Below the pieces are notes generated by a model. It had not been told where the DNA came from. It did not search any database and worked only from the letters and a program-made list of their open reading frames with translations. A stretch of 64,000 nt of DNA from Papaver somniferum (taxonomy: Eukaryota; Streptophyta; Magnoliopsida; Ranunculales; Papaveraceae), in NCBI RefSeq assembly GCF_003573695.1, contig NC_039363.1, positions 160,720,747-160,784,746 of the forward strand, in the 5' to 3' direction. Below, one piece after another: positions 36,700 to 48,465 of the stretch (the first letter of the stretch is position 1; the number at the start of each line of letters is the position of its first letter). The translations under genes and the position numbers were made by a program.

Positions 36700-39000
36700 T
36701 GTTAGCAAAATGCTCGGTTGAACTCCCAAGTTTTGATATCTCAATCTTGTTGTCAATATTAGTTGCTCAAAGCTATTTCTTGATTTCTAATCTACCAAGT
36801 CAACTCTCAGACTAGGTTAGATTTTGGTAGTTGAGTATCATACATCACCCTCGAACACTGAATATCGACGAATACATTTGGATAATTTATTTTACCAGGT
36901 ATATGAAGACTAAACCATTCTCGTTTACCATTCTATCATTTACAATATGTCGTATGACTTGCAATAGATTTACAAAGAAGAAATTTTGAGTCAAACTTGT
37001 CTTGTTAAAAATCTCAAATTATGATTCAAGCGTAGATGTTCAAAGGTACTTAACAATATTAGTTCAAACCAATTTATTGTTTGAGAATGAATTTGTGGAT
37101 AAGTTAAAAAGTGCACATACAATTGATTTTACCATTTGGGAATGTTTCAAACATCATAAGAAAAAAATTCAGAACTTCAAATATTTCTGCTCAGGGTAAG
37201 TTGGCAAACCATAGATATCCGAGTTTCGGAAATACAAGGAAGGTTGGAAAACCAGTTCGCAAACCACAAGTTCAGTTGGGAATAGTTCATGAACCTGGGT
37301 AAAAATTTTGGTATTGGTATAAAGGGCTTAAGGTTGGCGAACCCAGTTCACGAACTGTGTCCATCTGGGTTCATAAACCAAGTACGGTTGGCGAACCCAG
37401 TTCGCGAACAATGTACATCTGAGTTCTTGAGCCGAATAGGGTTGGCGAACCCGGTTCACAAACCGTAGCACCCTGACTCGTGAACTTTAACCTTACGGTT
37501 CACGAACAGTTTCACCAATGGTTCTAGTAGAATTTAGCAGATGCTCAAAGACTTTTTAAAAAAATATATATATTTAGCATTTATATGACTTTCTTATACA
37601 CTTTTAAGACTTCATTGATAACTAAAATACTTATGTGTGTGTATCATGATTAAAATCTTAAGTGTTTGAAATAACATCAATTTGCTTATAGTATGAAAGG
37701 AATATTTTCCAAAACAAAATGGTCACTATACACGGTTCCGTAACCTGACCATAGTGTATATTCTTCTATTGTATTTTCAATACAAATTTCTCACATGCTT
37801 ATTTAATAACCTTAAGTAGAGTTTCATCTAAACCAAGAAAGTGTTCGCTTGATTCTCAAGTTATCTTGGCTTGAATTCTAAGCAACCATGATCCTTGGAA
37901 AATAAATCCCTGACACTTTGTGTCCTACTTGATATCTAGAGTCGTACTCCATGAACCTAGATTTCCTCTGGGAAACATAATTAGGTTTACGACTGAATAA
38001 CTTCGCTTCGGGGATTCGTGAATCCAGGTTCGACTATCTTTACCTTGTTCGTTTATCCTGATCTTGATTTTCCGTTATCGAGGTTATCGTAATCTTTTTC
38101 AGGCAAGATAGATAGAAATTACAAAGTTTTTTTCGTCTCAGAATTTGTGATTCCTCAAGATAGATATATCTGAAAATTGTTTTAAAGTGATTAGTTGAAG
38201 GTTGTTTTTAAGAGGTGGTAAAATATCCAGGCTTCTCATCTAAGTGAGTGTAAGTGTTCTGGATGGTGAAGTTTGCTAGCTTTGTCCACTACAAACATAT
38301 TTCCAAGCCTTGATCTTTGATTTAAAGGGAAAATCAAATATGCTTATCTGTTAGAGGCAGATTGTATCAAACGTCTTCACTGAGGTTGAAGAAACTTTTA
38401 GGCTGTAAATGTTGTCAGCTAAGGGAATCAATTGCCTAAAATCTTACGAGGTTCAAGAGACGTAAGGAGCGTGACTATAATTGAATCGCTTGGAGGGTGG
38501 ATGCAGTCAGCCCAACTACACTGCAGTCCGAAGTCTGATAATATAATAGTGTCTGTAGCGGCTTAATACAATTTGGTATTCAGATCTGGACAAGTACCCG
38601 GGGTTTTTCCACAATTGCGGTTTTCTGGTGTCTTATATTTTTCCTTTTCCGCATTATATTTTTTATCTTTATAATTGAATTTATGCAAGTAGTATGCATT
38701 CATCCTTAGTAGATATGTCCGTACAATCATAATCGATTTCGAGAATTCCGACTGGGTTATTTGGATACAACTAGATTGATCATTGATATTGATTTTTGGG
38801 ATTGTCCAAGTAATCTTCTTAATAGTCAGGTTTATGGACCTTTGTATACACATACCGTTTGAGAAAAGAAAGAGATATAAACACTATATACATATTTTCA
38901 AGGATTATTAAGTTGGCCTGCTTGCAATTGTATTAGGTTTTATCCATACAGGTTGCCGAACAAAAAATTTTGCGGTGTACTTGGTACCCTCTCCTTTTCA
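36700..39000 (+). mobile_element. 5' LTR (copy B) of a plus-strand LTR element
   Basis: Starts TGTTAGCAAAATGCTCGG and ends CCTCTCCTTTTCA, 2,301 bp, immediately followed by a PBS at 39,003. It contains GGTTNGCGAACC-type repeats (37,200-37,510) and an R/U5-like core with GGCGGTTTTCT and TTTTCCGCATTATA near 38,610-38,670, which is shared in inverse orientation with the other LTR family. It is homologous to LTR copy A (split by the nested element) and to the copy at 41,117. Confidence 0.8.
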
Positions 39001-39002
39001 AT

Positions 39003-39014
39003 TGGTATCAGAGC
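39003..39014 (+). promoter_or_regulatory. primer binding site, initiator tRNA-Met type
   Basis: TGGTATCAGAGC lies 2 nt after the LTR end; this is the standard PBS of plant Copia elements. Confidence 0.85.
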
Positions 39015-41116
39015 ATGCAAACAATGATAAGACCTAATAAGTTTGTGTTTGTAAATGGTCTAGACTTGTATTCAATGATTCAATGCATGGTCCTTTGTTT
39101 ACCAAGAAAATACTCACTGTACGTACTACCCAGAACTAAAAATACTGCTAACAAAGAGATTACTCTCTCTAGAAATTTAGATCTTCCTTAGAGAATATCC
39201 CCAACCACTCGTCAAATACAGATGAACAACCAGTTTTAATTTATTTTTTTAAAACCAGTTGGAAAACCTGTAAGTGCAGTTATTGTCCCTAGTTCTCACG
39301 AGGACTTATCTATTCATTCTGCATTACTTGAGAAAGTTAGTCTTTTTTATTAACTTCTTCAGTCAAAAGAAAAAAGTGATGTTCTACTCAATAAAAGACC
39401 AGAAGAAAGTAATGAAATTGAGAAACTCTTCGGAATGAAACTTAACGACTCAAGATAAGATCTCGTTCAGGCTCTTTCAAGGATTGAAGAAATGAAGAAA
39501 GAGATATCTCTTCTTAAATATGATCTAGTGAAAAAGTCTAACTCACACTTGTCTACAAACTCGATAGAAGTGTAATTTTCCAGGATTTTAAACTTCTTGT
39601 GAAAATGGTTGATTCAGTTTCCTCTAAAGTTGTTACTACGTCGCTCATAAAGGTTCAAATTGCTCTCGTAAGAAATCAGAGAACCTACTATGGTTGTGGA
39701 AATAAGGGACACTTATTGAAACATTGCAACAAACAATCTAAAGAAAACTATTCACATACTGAAATTCTCAGTACTACTAGAAATGGTAAGTTTGATCATC
39801 TCAGATCAAATGAACAACGTTCAAAGGATTGTTCTGTGCTACTTGAGTGTACAAGATTTTCTGACTTACAAAAATCGTAGCATCATAGTATTAACCGCTC
39901 TCAAGTTCAGTGAGAATAAGAAGGATAACTTCAAATCACAAGCCTATTTGAAGAAAGCCTTTTCTATGTGTTCTCTTAAAAGCATTATTTCATACTTCAA
40001 TAGAGGTATTAGTTATATTAATATTGACAAAAGAATCTCTGATCTTAAATCTCTCATTAATAGACTAATACGAGGCATAAAAAGAGGAAAACATGGATTG
40101 ATTTCAGTTAATAGCTATACTTTTCTCTCTTCTAAGATTGACATTGGGACTAATATGAAGGACTATTTAAATTATAAGAAAAAACTTGAGGGAAAAGGTC
40201 TAGTTGCTCTGGATAAGCAAAAGGGTGCTTATCACAACTTAACCTAATCCTATTCCCTTGTGCCTTTTGTTGTTTATATTATTTCTCTGGAGAATGCACA
40301 GTAACTGAAAGGAAGAAATTCCATTGAAGTAAGTTTTTTTGTGTCTTGAGTATGGGAAGAATGCATATAGTCGTAATTCTATAATAAAAGATAAGACCTT
40401 GTTGAAATCTTCCATATGTTTATATACGTCAATCTTTACTTGGCAGACCACATGTCATGCTCATGTACATACCACTCAGTCACATCTTGTGGGTCCTTAT
40501 ATATTAGTCTTGTAAAAACAAGTTGTTATTTTCTTGGTAGGTTAAAAAATTAACAATGAATCTTCTAATTTCTTTGTTTACCAAGAGCTTGTTTTTGAAA
40601 AGGACTCATCTTCTTCCAAGTTTCTCTAACCTAAGAAAAAAATAATATACTTGAAATCTCCATATTTCAAGTATATGTGTGCAAGTTTATCCTTTGAATT
40701 CTCAAAATATATGCATCTTGCACCAAGAATTGCACAATGAAAGCAAGAAAAGAGAAAAAAATGAGACGAAGCTACAGAAGAAATCATTGGGTTCAACAAA
40801 TACCCTCTCACTATATCCTGCTACTTTGCCCACGAACATGGAGTTTCAAAACCGGTTCAGATGTCCTCTGACCTGGTAGCAAACGTCATGAGAGATTTTG
40901 AAGTTGTGTTTGATCAGCTGTCTACTGCTAAGAAGAATATTGATCTCCTGAATTCAGACTTGAAAAAGGCCTCTGAAGATCTTGCTTCCCTGAAATCTCT
41001 AGTGAATGATTATATCTAATAAAATATTTCTTCATTTTTATCTTTACTAGTTAACTCCTTGTAGGAATTTATTCTTGTTGTTTAAGGAGGAACACTAGAT
41101 TCTGGAGTAGTTTTTA
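39015..41116 (+). mobile_element. interior of the plus-strand LTR element, gag-like relics only
   Basis: Short broken frames. Around 39,665-39,730 is a zinc-knuckle relic, YYGCGNKGHLLKHC, whose first Cys has become Tyr. A terminal coiled-coil segment, MSSDLVANVMRDFEVVFDQL and onward, is open from 40,860 to a TAA at 41,019-41,021. No integrase or reverse transcriptase was seen, so this is another pol-less element. The small ORF at 39,783-40,247 has no recognisable motif. Confidence 0.6.
40860..41021 (+). pseudogene. short coiled-coil ORF just upstream of the 3' LTR
   Basis: 53 codons of heptad-like Leu/Lys/Glu sequence ending NDYI and TAA. Upstream, a different frame (40,679-40,858) also reads Lys/Glu-rich sequence and appears to be joined by a frameshift. 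Position next to the 3' LTR matches the extra (env-like or gag-derived) ORF of some Copia elements, but identity is unproven. Confidence 0.4.
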
Positions 41117-44100
41117 TGTGTTACATAGTTATTCTAAATACCATCACTTCGGAATGTTTCAACATCAAAAGAGAGAAATATGAAATTTACTGAATTTATA
41201 CCCAGAGTAAGTTGGCGAACTCAGTTTGCAAACCATAGATATCTGAGATTCAGAAATACAGGAAGGTTGGTGAACCCGTTCTCAAACCACAAGTTCAGTT
41301 GGGAACAGTTCACGAACCCGGTTGGCAAACCGTGGTGAAATAAATTTTATAAGTTGGATTAATTGGCTAGAAATTCGTAAACCCGATTCACGAACCGAGG
41401 TCAACTGAGTTCGGTAGTCTATTAGGGTTGGTGAACCTGGTTCACGAGCACCCTGACTCATGAACAAGCCTTACGGTTGGCGAACCATTGTACTAATTGT
41501 CCTGACAATGTTTAGCAGATGCTCAAAGACTTATTATTTTAATATGTTTAGCATTGATAAAACTCTCTTAGACACTTCTAAAACTTCATTAATTTATTAA
41601 ACACTTATGTGTTTGAATCATGATTAATTTCTTAGGTGTTTAAATGAACATCAAGTGCCTTTTAGTTCTTTGGATAACTTTCCAAACCAAACAGTCATTA
41701 TACACCGTTCAGTAACCGAACCTATGTGTATAGTCTTCTATTGTAGTTTGAAGACCTATTGTGTCTGCTTGATTCTCAAGTTATCCTAACTTGAATTCTA
41801 AGCTAACTCTGGTCATTGGAAACTATAAATAGAACATCTCTGCCAACTGGGAAAATCAATCCCTGAAACTTTGTAACCTAGTTGATTCTAGAGTCACATA
41901 TATTGACCTTTTAGGTGTATGACTAAAAAGACTTTGCTCGGGGATTCGTGAAGCCAAGTCCGACTATCTTTACCTTGATAGTTCATGAATCCTAATCTTG
42001 CTTTTCTGTTGTCGAGGTTTTTGTAATCTCTTTCGGGCAGGATAAATAGTAATCACAAAGTTTTTTTCGTCTCAGACTATGTGATTCTTCAAGATAGATA
42101 TCTAAAAACTGATCTTAGTTGATCTTTCGACGATTGTTCCTAAGAGGTGGTTAAGAATCTAGGATGCTCTTCAGGAGTCGTAAGTTCCAAATTTGTGATG
42201 TTTTCAATCTTGCTATTGCATACAGATTTCCGTACCTTGATATTTGATCTAAACGAAAATCAAATAGGCTATTTGTTAGAGGCATATTGGTATCAAAAGT
42301 CTTCACTTTGGGTGAAGAAACTCTTAGGTTGTAAGGGACGCCATCTAAGGGAATGAAGTGCATAGACCCTTGCGAGGTTCAAGAGATGTAAGGAGCGCGA
42401 TTGTAACTGAACCGCTTGGAGGAAGGATTCAGTCTCAACTACATTCTAGTCCGAAGTCTAATAGTAGGCTAGTGTCTGTAGCGGCTTAATACAGGGTGAT
42501 GTTCAATCTGGACGAGGTTCCAGGGTTTTCTGCTATTGCGGTTTCCTCATTAACAAATTTCCCGTGTCTTGTATTTTACTTTTTTCCGCATTATATCATG
42601 TATCTTTATAAGTAGATTTATACAGGTTCGTACGTATTCAATCTAAGTAAATACGTCCACTTAATTATAATCCATTACGAGACTAGTTTCTTGTAGAATT
42701 CGTATATTGAAAGATAGATAACAAGTTTAATCACTTGGCAAAATTCCGACTGAATTATTTGGATACGAGTAGATTGATCTTGGATATTGATTTTTGAGAC
42801 CGTCAAAGTACTCTGCTTAACAATCAGGTTCACGGACCTTGTGTCTATATACATACTGATTGAGTAGAGATTGATATATTACTCTATATACATGAAAAAG
42901 CGGGGGTCTAACAACCAGACCCAATACGCTTTGTTTTTCAGTTATCTCGTATCTTTTCATAGCTCGAAAATTTAGAGAATTAACTATAAACTATAGCATA
43001 TTAAAAATTTTAAAAAACAACAAAATCAGATGATAACATACAACGAACTTGAGCATCCCATGAATATCATCCTTGCAACTCTCAAGTTAGAAAACAAGGA
43101 TGAGCGTACCTAGAACTAGGTAGCAGATGGAGAAGTAATCCCACTACGAAGATTGAGGGAAGAGTTGTAAAATACCTTCTGAGTGTTTGTGATGTGTATT
43201 CCTTACCCTCTTTTGGTTATATCTCATTCCATGCGAATTAGACATAAACCCTTTTAAATGTCCATCAGAAGGATTTTTCTGAGGATTAAGTCTAGGACCT
43301 CTAGAGATTGGTTCAAGAGGATCAGAATTGTGAGACTTCCATATCCTAGACTCACGTATACCACACTTATTCTCATAAACACTAGGAATGTGTATATATG
43401 TAGCGAAAGGGTTTGCACAAACAGGAGTGACAAGATTCCTGTAGATATTTCTAGATGATTGACCATGGAAACCTCTTTTATGAGAGTTCTGGTTTTCTAC
43501 AGGAATGAAATCCATTGTAGATATCGTCAGACAACTTACTCCATCGATAGTAAAAAGAAGTGGATTTTGAAGATCAGAAATCTGTTTCTTTCTAGCAAAA
43601 TAATGTAGAACATTATGATTCCTTTTTCCACAGAATGAACAGGGTCATATATAAGAAATGTTTGAATCATCTCGTTTCAGATTCATAACCTTTCTGGAAT
43701 TCTAAAAGTCACGTAACTGTTTCTTAGCAGGAAATTCCTTAGAAGAAAATTTCCATGCTAGGTAATACCACATGAGTATTAGAGATAAGCATTAAAGAAA
43801 ATTTACTTATCAAAACAGAGTTTTCCATTTTCAAGGAGTTGGATTGTTCCTGGGCTAGTAAAAGAGATGCAACAAGTTTCTCCTTTTCAACACGACAGTT
43901 CTTCAATTCCGATGAATGAGTCTCGATTAAACGTTTTTCTATAATTGAATCTTCTTTAACAATCTCTTCAAGCATACTAATATTTTCGCACTGTAGAGTA
44001 GTTTCTTGAACAAGATTTTCGATATTGTTAGAAAAAGACCCAACGATGCTATAGAGTTCCCGTTCTCTATCAAGAGACTTCTCAAGTTCATTAGTGAGCG

Positions 44101-45334
44101 GAGCATATTTTTCTTCAAGAGATCTAATTTTAGATACTTGATATCAATAATCTCAGCGGATTTTTTTAAAGTTCTGGTGAGCTCCATTTCAGATTCTGAC
44201 ATAGTACCAACTGTCGCTTTAATGGGAATATTATCAAAATCTGAGAGCAAAAGTTCTCTACTTTGAAATTCGAAAGAACATACTTGACCGATTTTATAAC
44301 TTTAACCACTCAGTTTGCAAACGGGTACGCAAACTAAAGTTCCGGACTTTGGTCTTGTCCAACAGTTTGCAAATGGGTACGCAAACTGTCGTCCCGTACC
44401 TAACTCAGGTAGAACCGCTCGCATACTGGTATGCAAACTTGGTTCCCGTACTTCTTAGTTAAAACTGTTCGCATACTGGTACGCAAACTTGGTTTCCAGA
44501 CCTTAATCATACCAACACAGTTTGCACATTAAGTAGGTATACTGTGATGTTTTCCAGACATGAGTTTTAGTTCTAAACTCCCATTTCAATCATTGAAACA
44601 TTCTTAGAAGACGGCAATGGCTGCCTCACACAAACCATTAGCTTAAAAGAAATTTTCAAGTGATCGAATGATTAACACGAAACTTTCCAACTTGACATCA
44701 AATGATCGTCTCACACAAATCATGTAAGATGTTTCAAGAAAAATTTCCACATGATCATCTTTTGACTTATTATTTAGTTTCCAACAAATAAATTATTTCC
44801 AACTAAACTCGTCAAGAATGATGATGAATGTATCTAAAGCAAAAATCTACCAACACATATTTCGAGAAATGGATAGCGAGTTATACTCAACTCGAAATAA
44901 CAAATGTGTATGATATGAAAGTCTATACCGTTATACAACTTTTGTCTCAATAGGAGATATAATAGAATAAAATAGACTTCTGAGTGATACATAAGTTTTA
45001 GTCTCCAATACCTTTTGTTGACGAAGTTCTTCTGAGTTCTTCAGTAGATCTTCGTCTTTAGTTGTAAGCGCCATGAAGTCTAAAGCTCAACTATACAATT
45101 TATCCTAGTCTGAAACTCCTATAAGTAGGCTAGAAATCAAGACTACAATTTTCATCAATTAAACTTGACAAACAAGCTTGAGATAGCAACGCTTGCGAGT
45201 TCGACCGAGCAGTGCTCTAACAATACATATTTTCAAGGATCACTAAGTTGGTCTACTTGCAATTGTGTTAAGTTTTGTCTATACAGGTTGCCGAACAAAA
45301 AAGTTGGATGTATTTGGTATCCCCTTCATTTTCA
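41117..45334 (+). mobile_element. 3' LTR-like copy C, interrupted
   Basis: Homologous to LTR copy B from about 41,117 (and clearly from TGTTTCAACATC at 41,155) to 42,892, then again from 45,223 to the LTR end CATTTTCA at 45,334. Its first several hundred bases (the TGTTAGC...TGCTCGG part) are absent, so it is 5'-truncated. The 2,330-bp insertion is flanked by ATACA. Confidence 0.72.
42893..45222 (-). mobile_element. nested short LTR-element derivative
   Basis: Starts TGAAAAAGCGGGGG and ends CTCTAACA, the same terminal pattern as the 9-kb nested element, and is flanked by perfect ATACA duplications (42,888-42,892 and 45,223-45,227). The interior on the minus strand encodes a coiled-coil, gag-like segment (44,250-43,739) and a basic segment (43,515-43,144). 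No second LTR, PBS or pol is visible. The 5' side (44,290-45,222) looks LTR-like, with AGTTTGC...GCAAACT arrays. It is probably a deletion derivative. Confidence 0.75.
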
Positions 45335-46572
45335 AAGTTTTTAACTCTTGGCCAAGTATCCACTTTCCATGACTCTTTTCATTTCACATTAGATCCTTTT
45401 ATTTCATTAGAAACCTGCACATCACCCAGACTAATCTCATAGAGTTTATTGCAAGCTGACTTTAAAGTAAACCCACCATGCCTTGTGAGTTTCCGTATTA
45501 ACTTATCTTTGGATGCAGTGGTATTCTCATGTTGATAATAATCAAATCAACAGTTTGTTGATCAAACATATGTTGAAGAAGATACATATTCTACCATCCC
45601 CCATTTGGTTGCATTAAATCCTTGACCCACACATGATCTTCACTGTCAGCTATCTCTTGTCTTGGAACTGGTAGACAATCCATACCTATAATCCAGAAAT
45701 CCAACCAGATTTTTATCTCTGTACCTTTACCAACTCTCCAATAGTTGTTTGCCTTCATCAAATCCATATTTTTTAAAAAAACCCTCCAAGACCAAGAACA
45801 ATCGTTCTTTATGCTAGCATGAAACATATTAGTAGCTGGATAATTTTTTCCCTGAATTGCGTTAGCCCATGGTTTTTCTAACTGGGTACATAATCTCCAA
45901 ACTGCTCTAACAAGAAAAGCTTGATTAAGGATTTTTAAGTCTCTAAATACTTGATCTCTAACATCCTTGTATCTTCCTATTATCTTCCATGAAGCAGTAC
46001 ACATGTCTCTTTTTCTTCAAAACTCCTCCAAAAATCTCTTAGCAAAGCATCAATTTTTTTGATGGTACTAGCTGGAATTTGTAAACAGCTCATGGAATAT
46101 GCAGGAATAGTGTTAGTAACAATCTTTATTGTCAGTGACTTTCCACACTGAGTCATAGTCTTGTCATTCCATGTATACAACCTTCCTTGAACTTTATCAA
46201 TAAGATAAGAGAAATACTATTTTTTCTTCTTCCCAATAATGAGAGGAATACCAATTCTCTCATTTGGATTCATCCTTTGTACCTTTAATCTTCTAGAAAG
46301 GATTCTACAAAATCTTTGAGGGACTTTAACACTAAAGAAATCACTTGACTTGTTGAAATTCACAAGCTGTCCAGAAGTAGCTTCGAAACTCTCAATAAAC
46401 TGTAGCAGACTGTTAACATTATGTAAGTCAACAGTTGTCTTGTAAGCAGTCATCTGCAAAGAATAAGTGAGAAATAGGAGGATCCCCTACTGCAATCTGT
46501 ATTCCTCTATTTAGTTGTTCTGTTTAATAACCAACAACTTTTTTAAGAAAGCCTCCATTACAATTATGAATA

Positions 46573-47485
46573 TGTAATGACCCGTTCCTCCACCGATATT
46601 GTCCCCACTTAGCCACAATGGTTATCCGGCAGTGTGGGGGTTTTCAACGGATATTGCGGTAGTCCAACAGAAACTTCTCGCGAGGTCACCCATCCCTGGA
46701 TTACGCCCATCCGAGCACGCTTAACTGTAGAGTTTTCTGCCAACTCTGGAGAGTTTGTCCTATGGGTGTCAATGGGTCCGGGTCCTCCCGGGTATCACTA
46801 GACCCGGACCCTACTTATAAAGGTCGGGTCCGGTTCCTAACGGTTCCGGGTCCGGTTCATAAATTTGTGGACCCATAACCGGACCCGTTTAAATACCCGG
46901 GTACCCGTCGGTTCCGGGTACCCATTGGGTCTAAAGAAAACTATTTAAAAAATCTCAAAAACTTAATATATTTCTCTTTTTAGCTTGGATTTAAGTAATT
47001 TTTATAAAAAAAATATTATTATTTCTTATGAATGTACTAAATAAAGATTAAATGTAAGAGAAAAAATTTAAATGAGTAAAATATCAAAGCTAAAACTAGA
47101 AAAAATATTTATAATTTTGCTAAAAACATGAATAAAAGAATGAATAAACGGGTACCCGATACCCGCGGGTACCCAATGGGTATTACCCGTTTGGACCCGT
47201 TTAAATTCGGGTCCAATCGGGTAATTACCCGCCGGGTCCTAAGTAGCTAATGGGTCCAACTTTAGGACCCGGAACCGGACCCTAATATACCGGGTCCGGT
47301 TCCGGATCCGGGTAATGGGTACCCATTGACAGCCCTAGTTTGTCCTTTCTACTCGCGTCCGAGCACGCTTAACTGAGATGTTTTTTCCCACAACTCAGCC
47401 AAGTGTACCCATCAGGCCTCGATGTTAGAAAAAGACAAACCGTTACCTATATTTTTGTGACGAACCCTACCCGTCGAATCGAGGT
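46573..47485 (-). mobile_element. 5S-rRNA-derived short element inserted in the LINE
   Basis: On the minus strand two blocks resemble the 5S rRNA internal promoter region: CAGTTAAGCGTGCTCGGACG (about 47,370) and CAGTTAAGCGTGCTCGGATG (about 46,720), the second followed by GGGATGGGTGACCTC (about 46,690). The plus-strand left end is TGTAATGACCCG. This is the type of 5S-bearing element known from Cassandra TRIMs and SINE3-like repeats. The LINE reading frame (LLYN then IHNC) resumes on each side, so it inserted in the LINE. The two 5S-like blocks are now separated by the MITE. Confidence 0.65.
46761..47337. mobile_element. hAT-type MITE, 577 bp
   Basis: Terminal inverted repeats TATGGGTGTCAATGGG and (reverse complement of the right end) TAGGGCTGTCAATGGG are flanked by a perfect 8-bp duplication GTTTGTCC (46,753-46,760 and 47,338-47,345). 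Eight-bp duplications and TAGGG-type ends are hAT hallmarks. Both arms are packed with GGGTACCCG/GGGTCCGG repeats around an AT-rich centre; there is no ORF. Confidence 0.9.
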
Positions 47486-48412
47486 ATTATAGAGCAGATA
47501 TGCTGAGAGAGGATCTCCTTGCCTGATGTCAACACGGTGCCCCATTTAGAAGAATAAATATCCTTGTAGTACTAAGACATTGCATAATCAGATTGCACAC
47601 GCATCACAGAAACCCATTTGGTGCATGATATCCATCATAAATGACCATTCAATTCTATCAAAGACCATTGACATATCCAACTTCAGAGAAGAGTAGTTTT
47701 CTTCTTCTTTTTTACTTTGCATTGCCTGCACTATCTCTTGAGCAAGTTAAATATTATCAGATATCTACCTCCCGGGTACATAAGCAACTTGTAGAGGAGA
47801 GATGATCTTGCTCATTACCTTCTTCACACTTGGTAACAATATTTTTGAAATAACCTTATAAGAAGGATTAAAAAGAGCAATAGGTTTTAAGTCTGAAGGA
47901 AACCGTTTTTTTTTATTACAAAGAGCAATAGGTCATAAGTCTGAAGGAAACCGTGTTTTTTTTTTCTTTTTCTTTTGTCCTTGGAATCAAGGAAACATTA
48001 GTCTCATTAAGACTTTTAAGTATGAAACCTGATTGAAAAAGTTGTTGTATCATATCAACCATACTCTTACCCATAATATCCCACTGGGATTGGAAAAATT
48101 CAGGAGGAAAGCCATCTGGTCCCGGTACTTTCCATGACCTCGTGTCTTTCAGAGCTTTTAAAATCTCTTCTGCATCTGTAACTCTAATCAACATTATTGT
48201 CTTCGGCTGTAATTTTTGGAGGAATGGACTCTAATCATAGTGTCTTCGTTTCTTTGAGGATTTGAGGTGGTGTGAAGTTCACAGTAGTGTTTAATAACAA
48301 GATTTTTTAACTCAAGTCTGGTGGAGCACCAATTTGCATCGCTATCTTTCAAAGCAGCAATATTGTTTGTTGACCTGCTTCTATTTGCTGTTTTGCACCA
48401 CTTTATGAAAAT

Positions 48413-48465
48413 AAAATAACATATACACACGAGTACTAGGGAAAAATTTAAAAAGATCAAATAGA
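48413..48465 (+). other. residual upstream sequence of the CtpA gene
   Basis: Only about 50 bp separate the LINE edge from the first ATG. No core promoter is obvious, so the native promoter may be displaced by or embedded in the LINE. Confidence 0.35.

Larger units (their letters stand above)
45335..48412 (-). mobile_element. LINE (non-LTR retrotransposon), truncated at both ends and interrupted
   Basis: Minus-strand reverse-transcriptase landmarks run in order: ALKDSDANW (48,360-48,340), WKVPGPDGFPPEFF (48,140-48,100), VDIRQGDPLSAYLLYN (about 47,545-47,495), HLFFADDCL (46,475-46,450), GQLVNFNKS (46,380-46,350) and a zf-RVT-type segment (46,004-45,400) with WKIIGRYKD and FWIIGMDCLP. Frames shift repeatedly and stops interrupt them. 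The low-coordinate end is cut by the LTR at 45,334, so no poly(A) tail remains; the high-coordinate end stops near 48,412, about 50 bp before the CtpA start codon. A 5S-derived element splits it after LLYN. Confidence 0.85.

Noticed and set aside
39783..40247. 154-codon plus-strand ORF in the pol-less element
   Set aside because: No recognisable domain and skewed Lys/Ser/Ile content typical of AT-rich DNA; left within the element entry rather than called as a gene.
36700..45334. LTR copies B and C as a confirmed LTR pair of one insertion
   Set aside because: Copy C lacks the first part of the LTR, and the flanking 5-bp sequences (CCAAG and AAGTT) do not match, so the pairing is plausible but unproven.
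46660..47400. Functional 5S rRNA gene
   Set aside because: Only the internal promoter region is 5S-like, it is duplicated and interrupted, and the 5' and 3' ends of 5S are absent.
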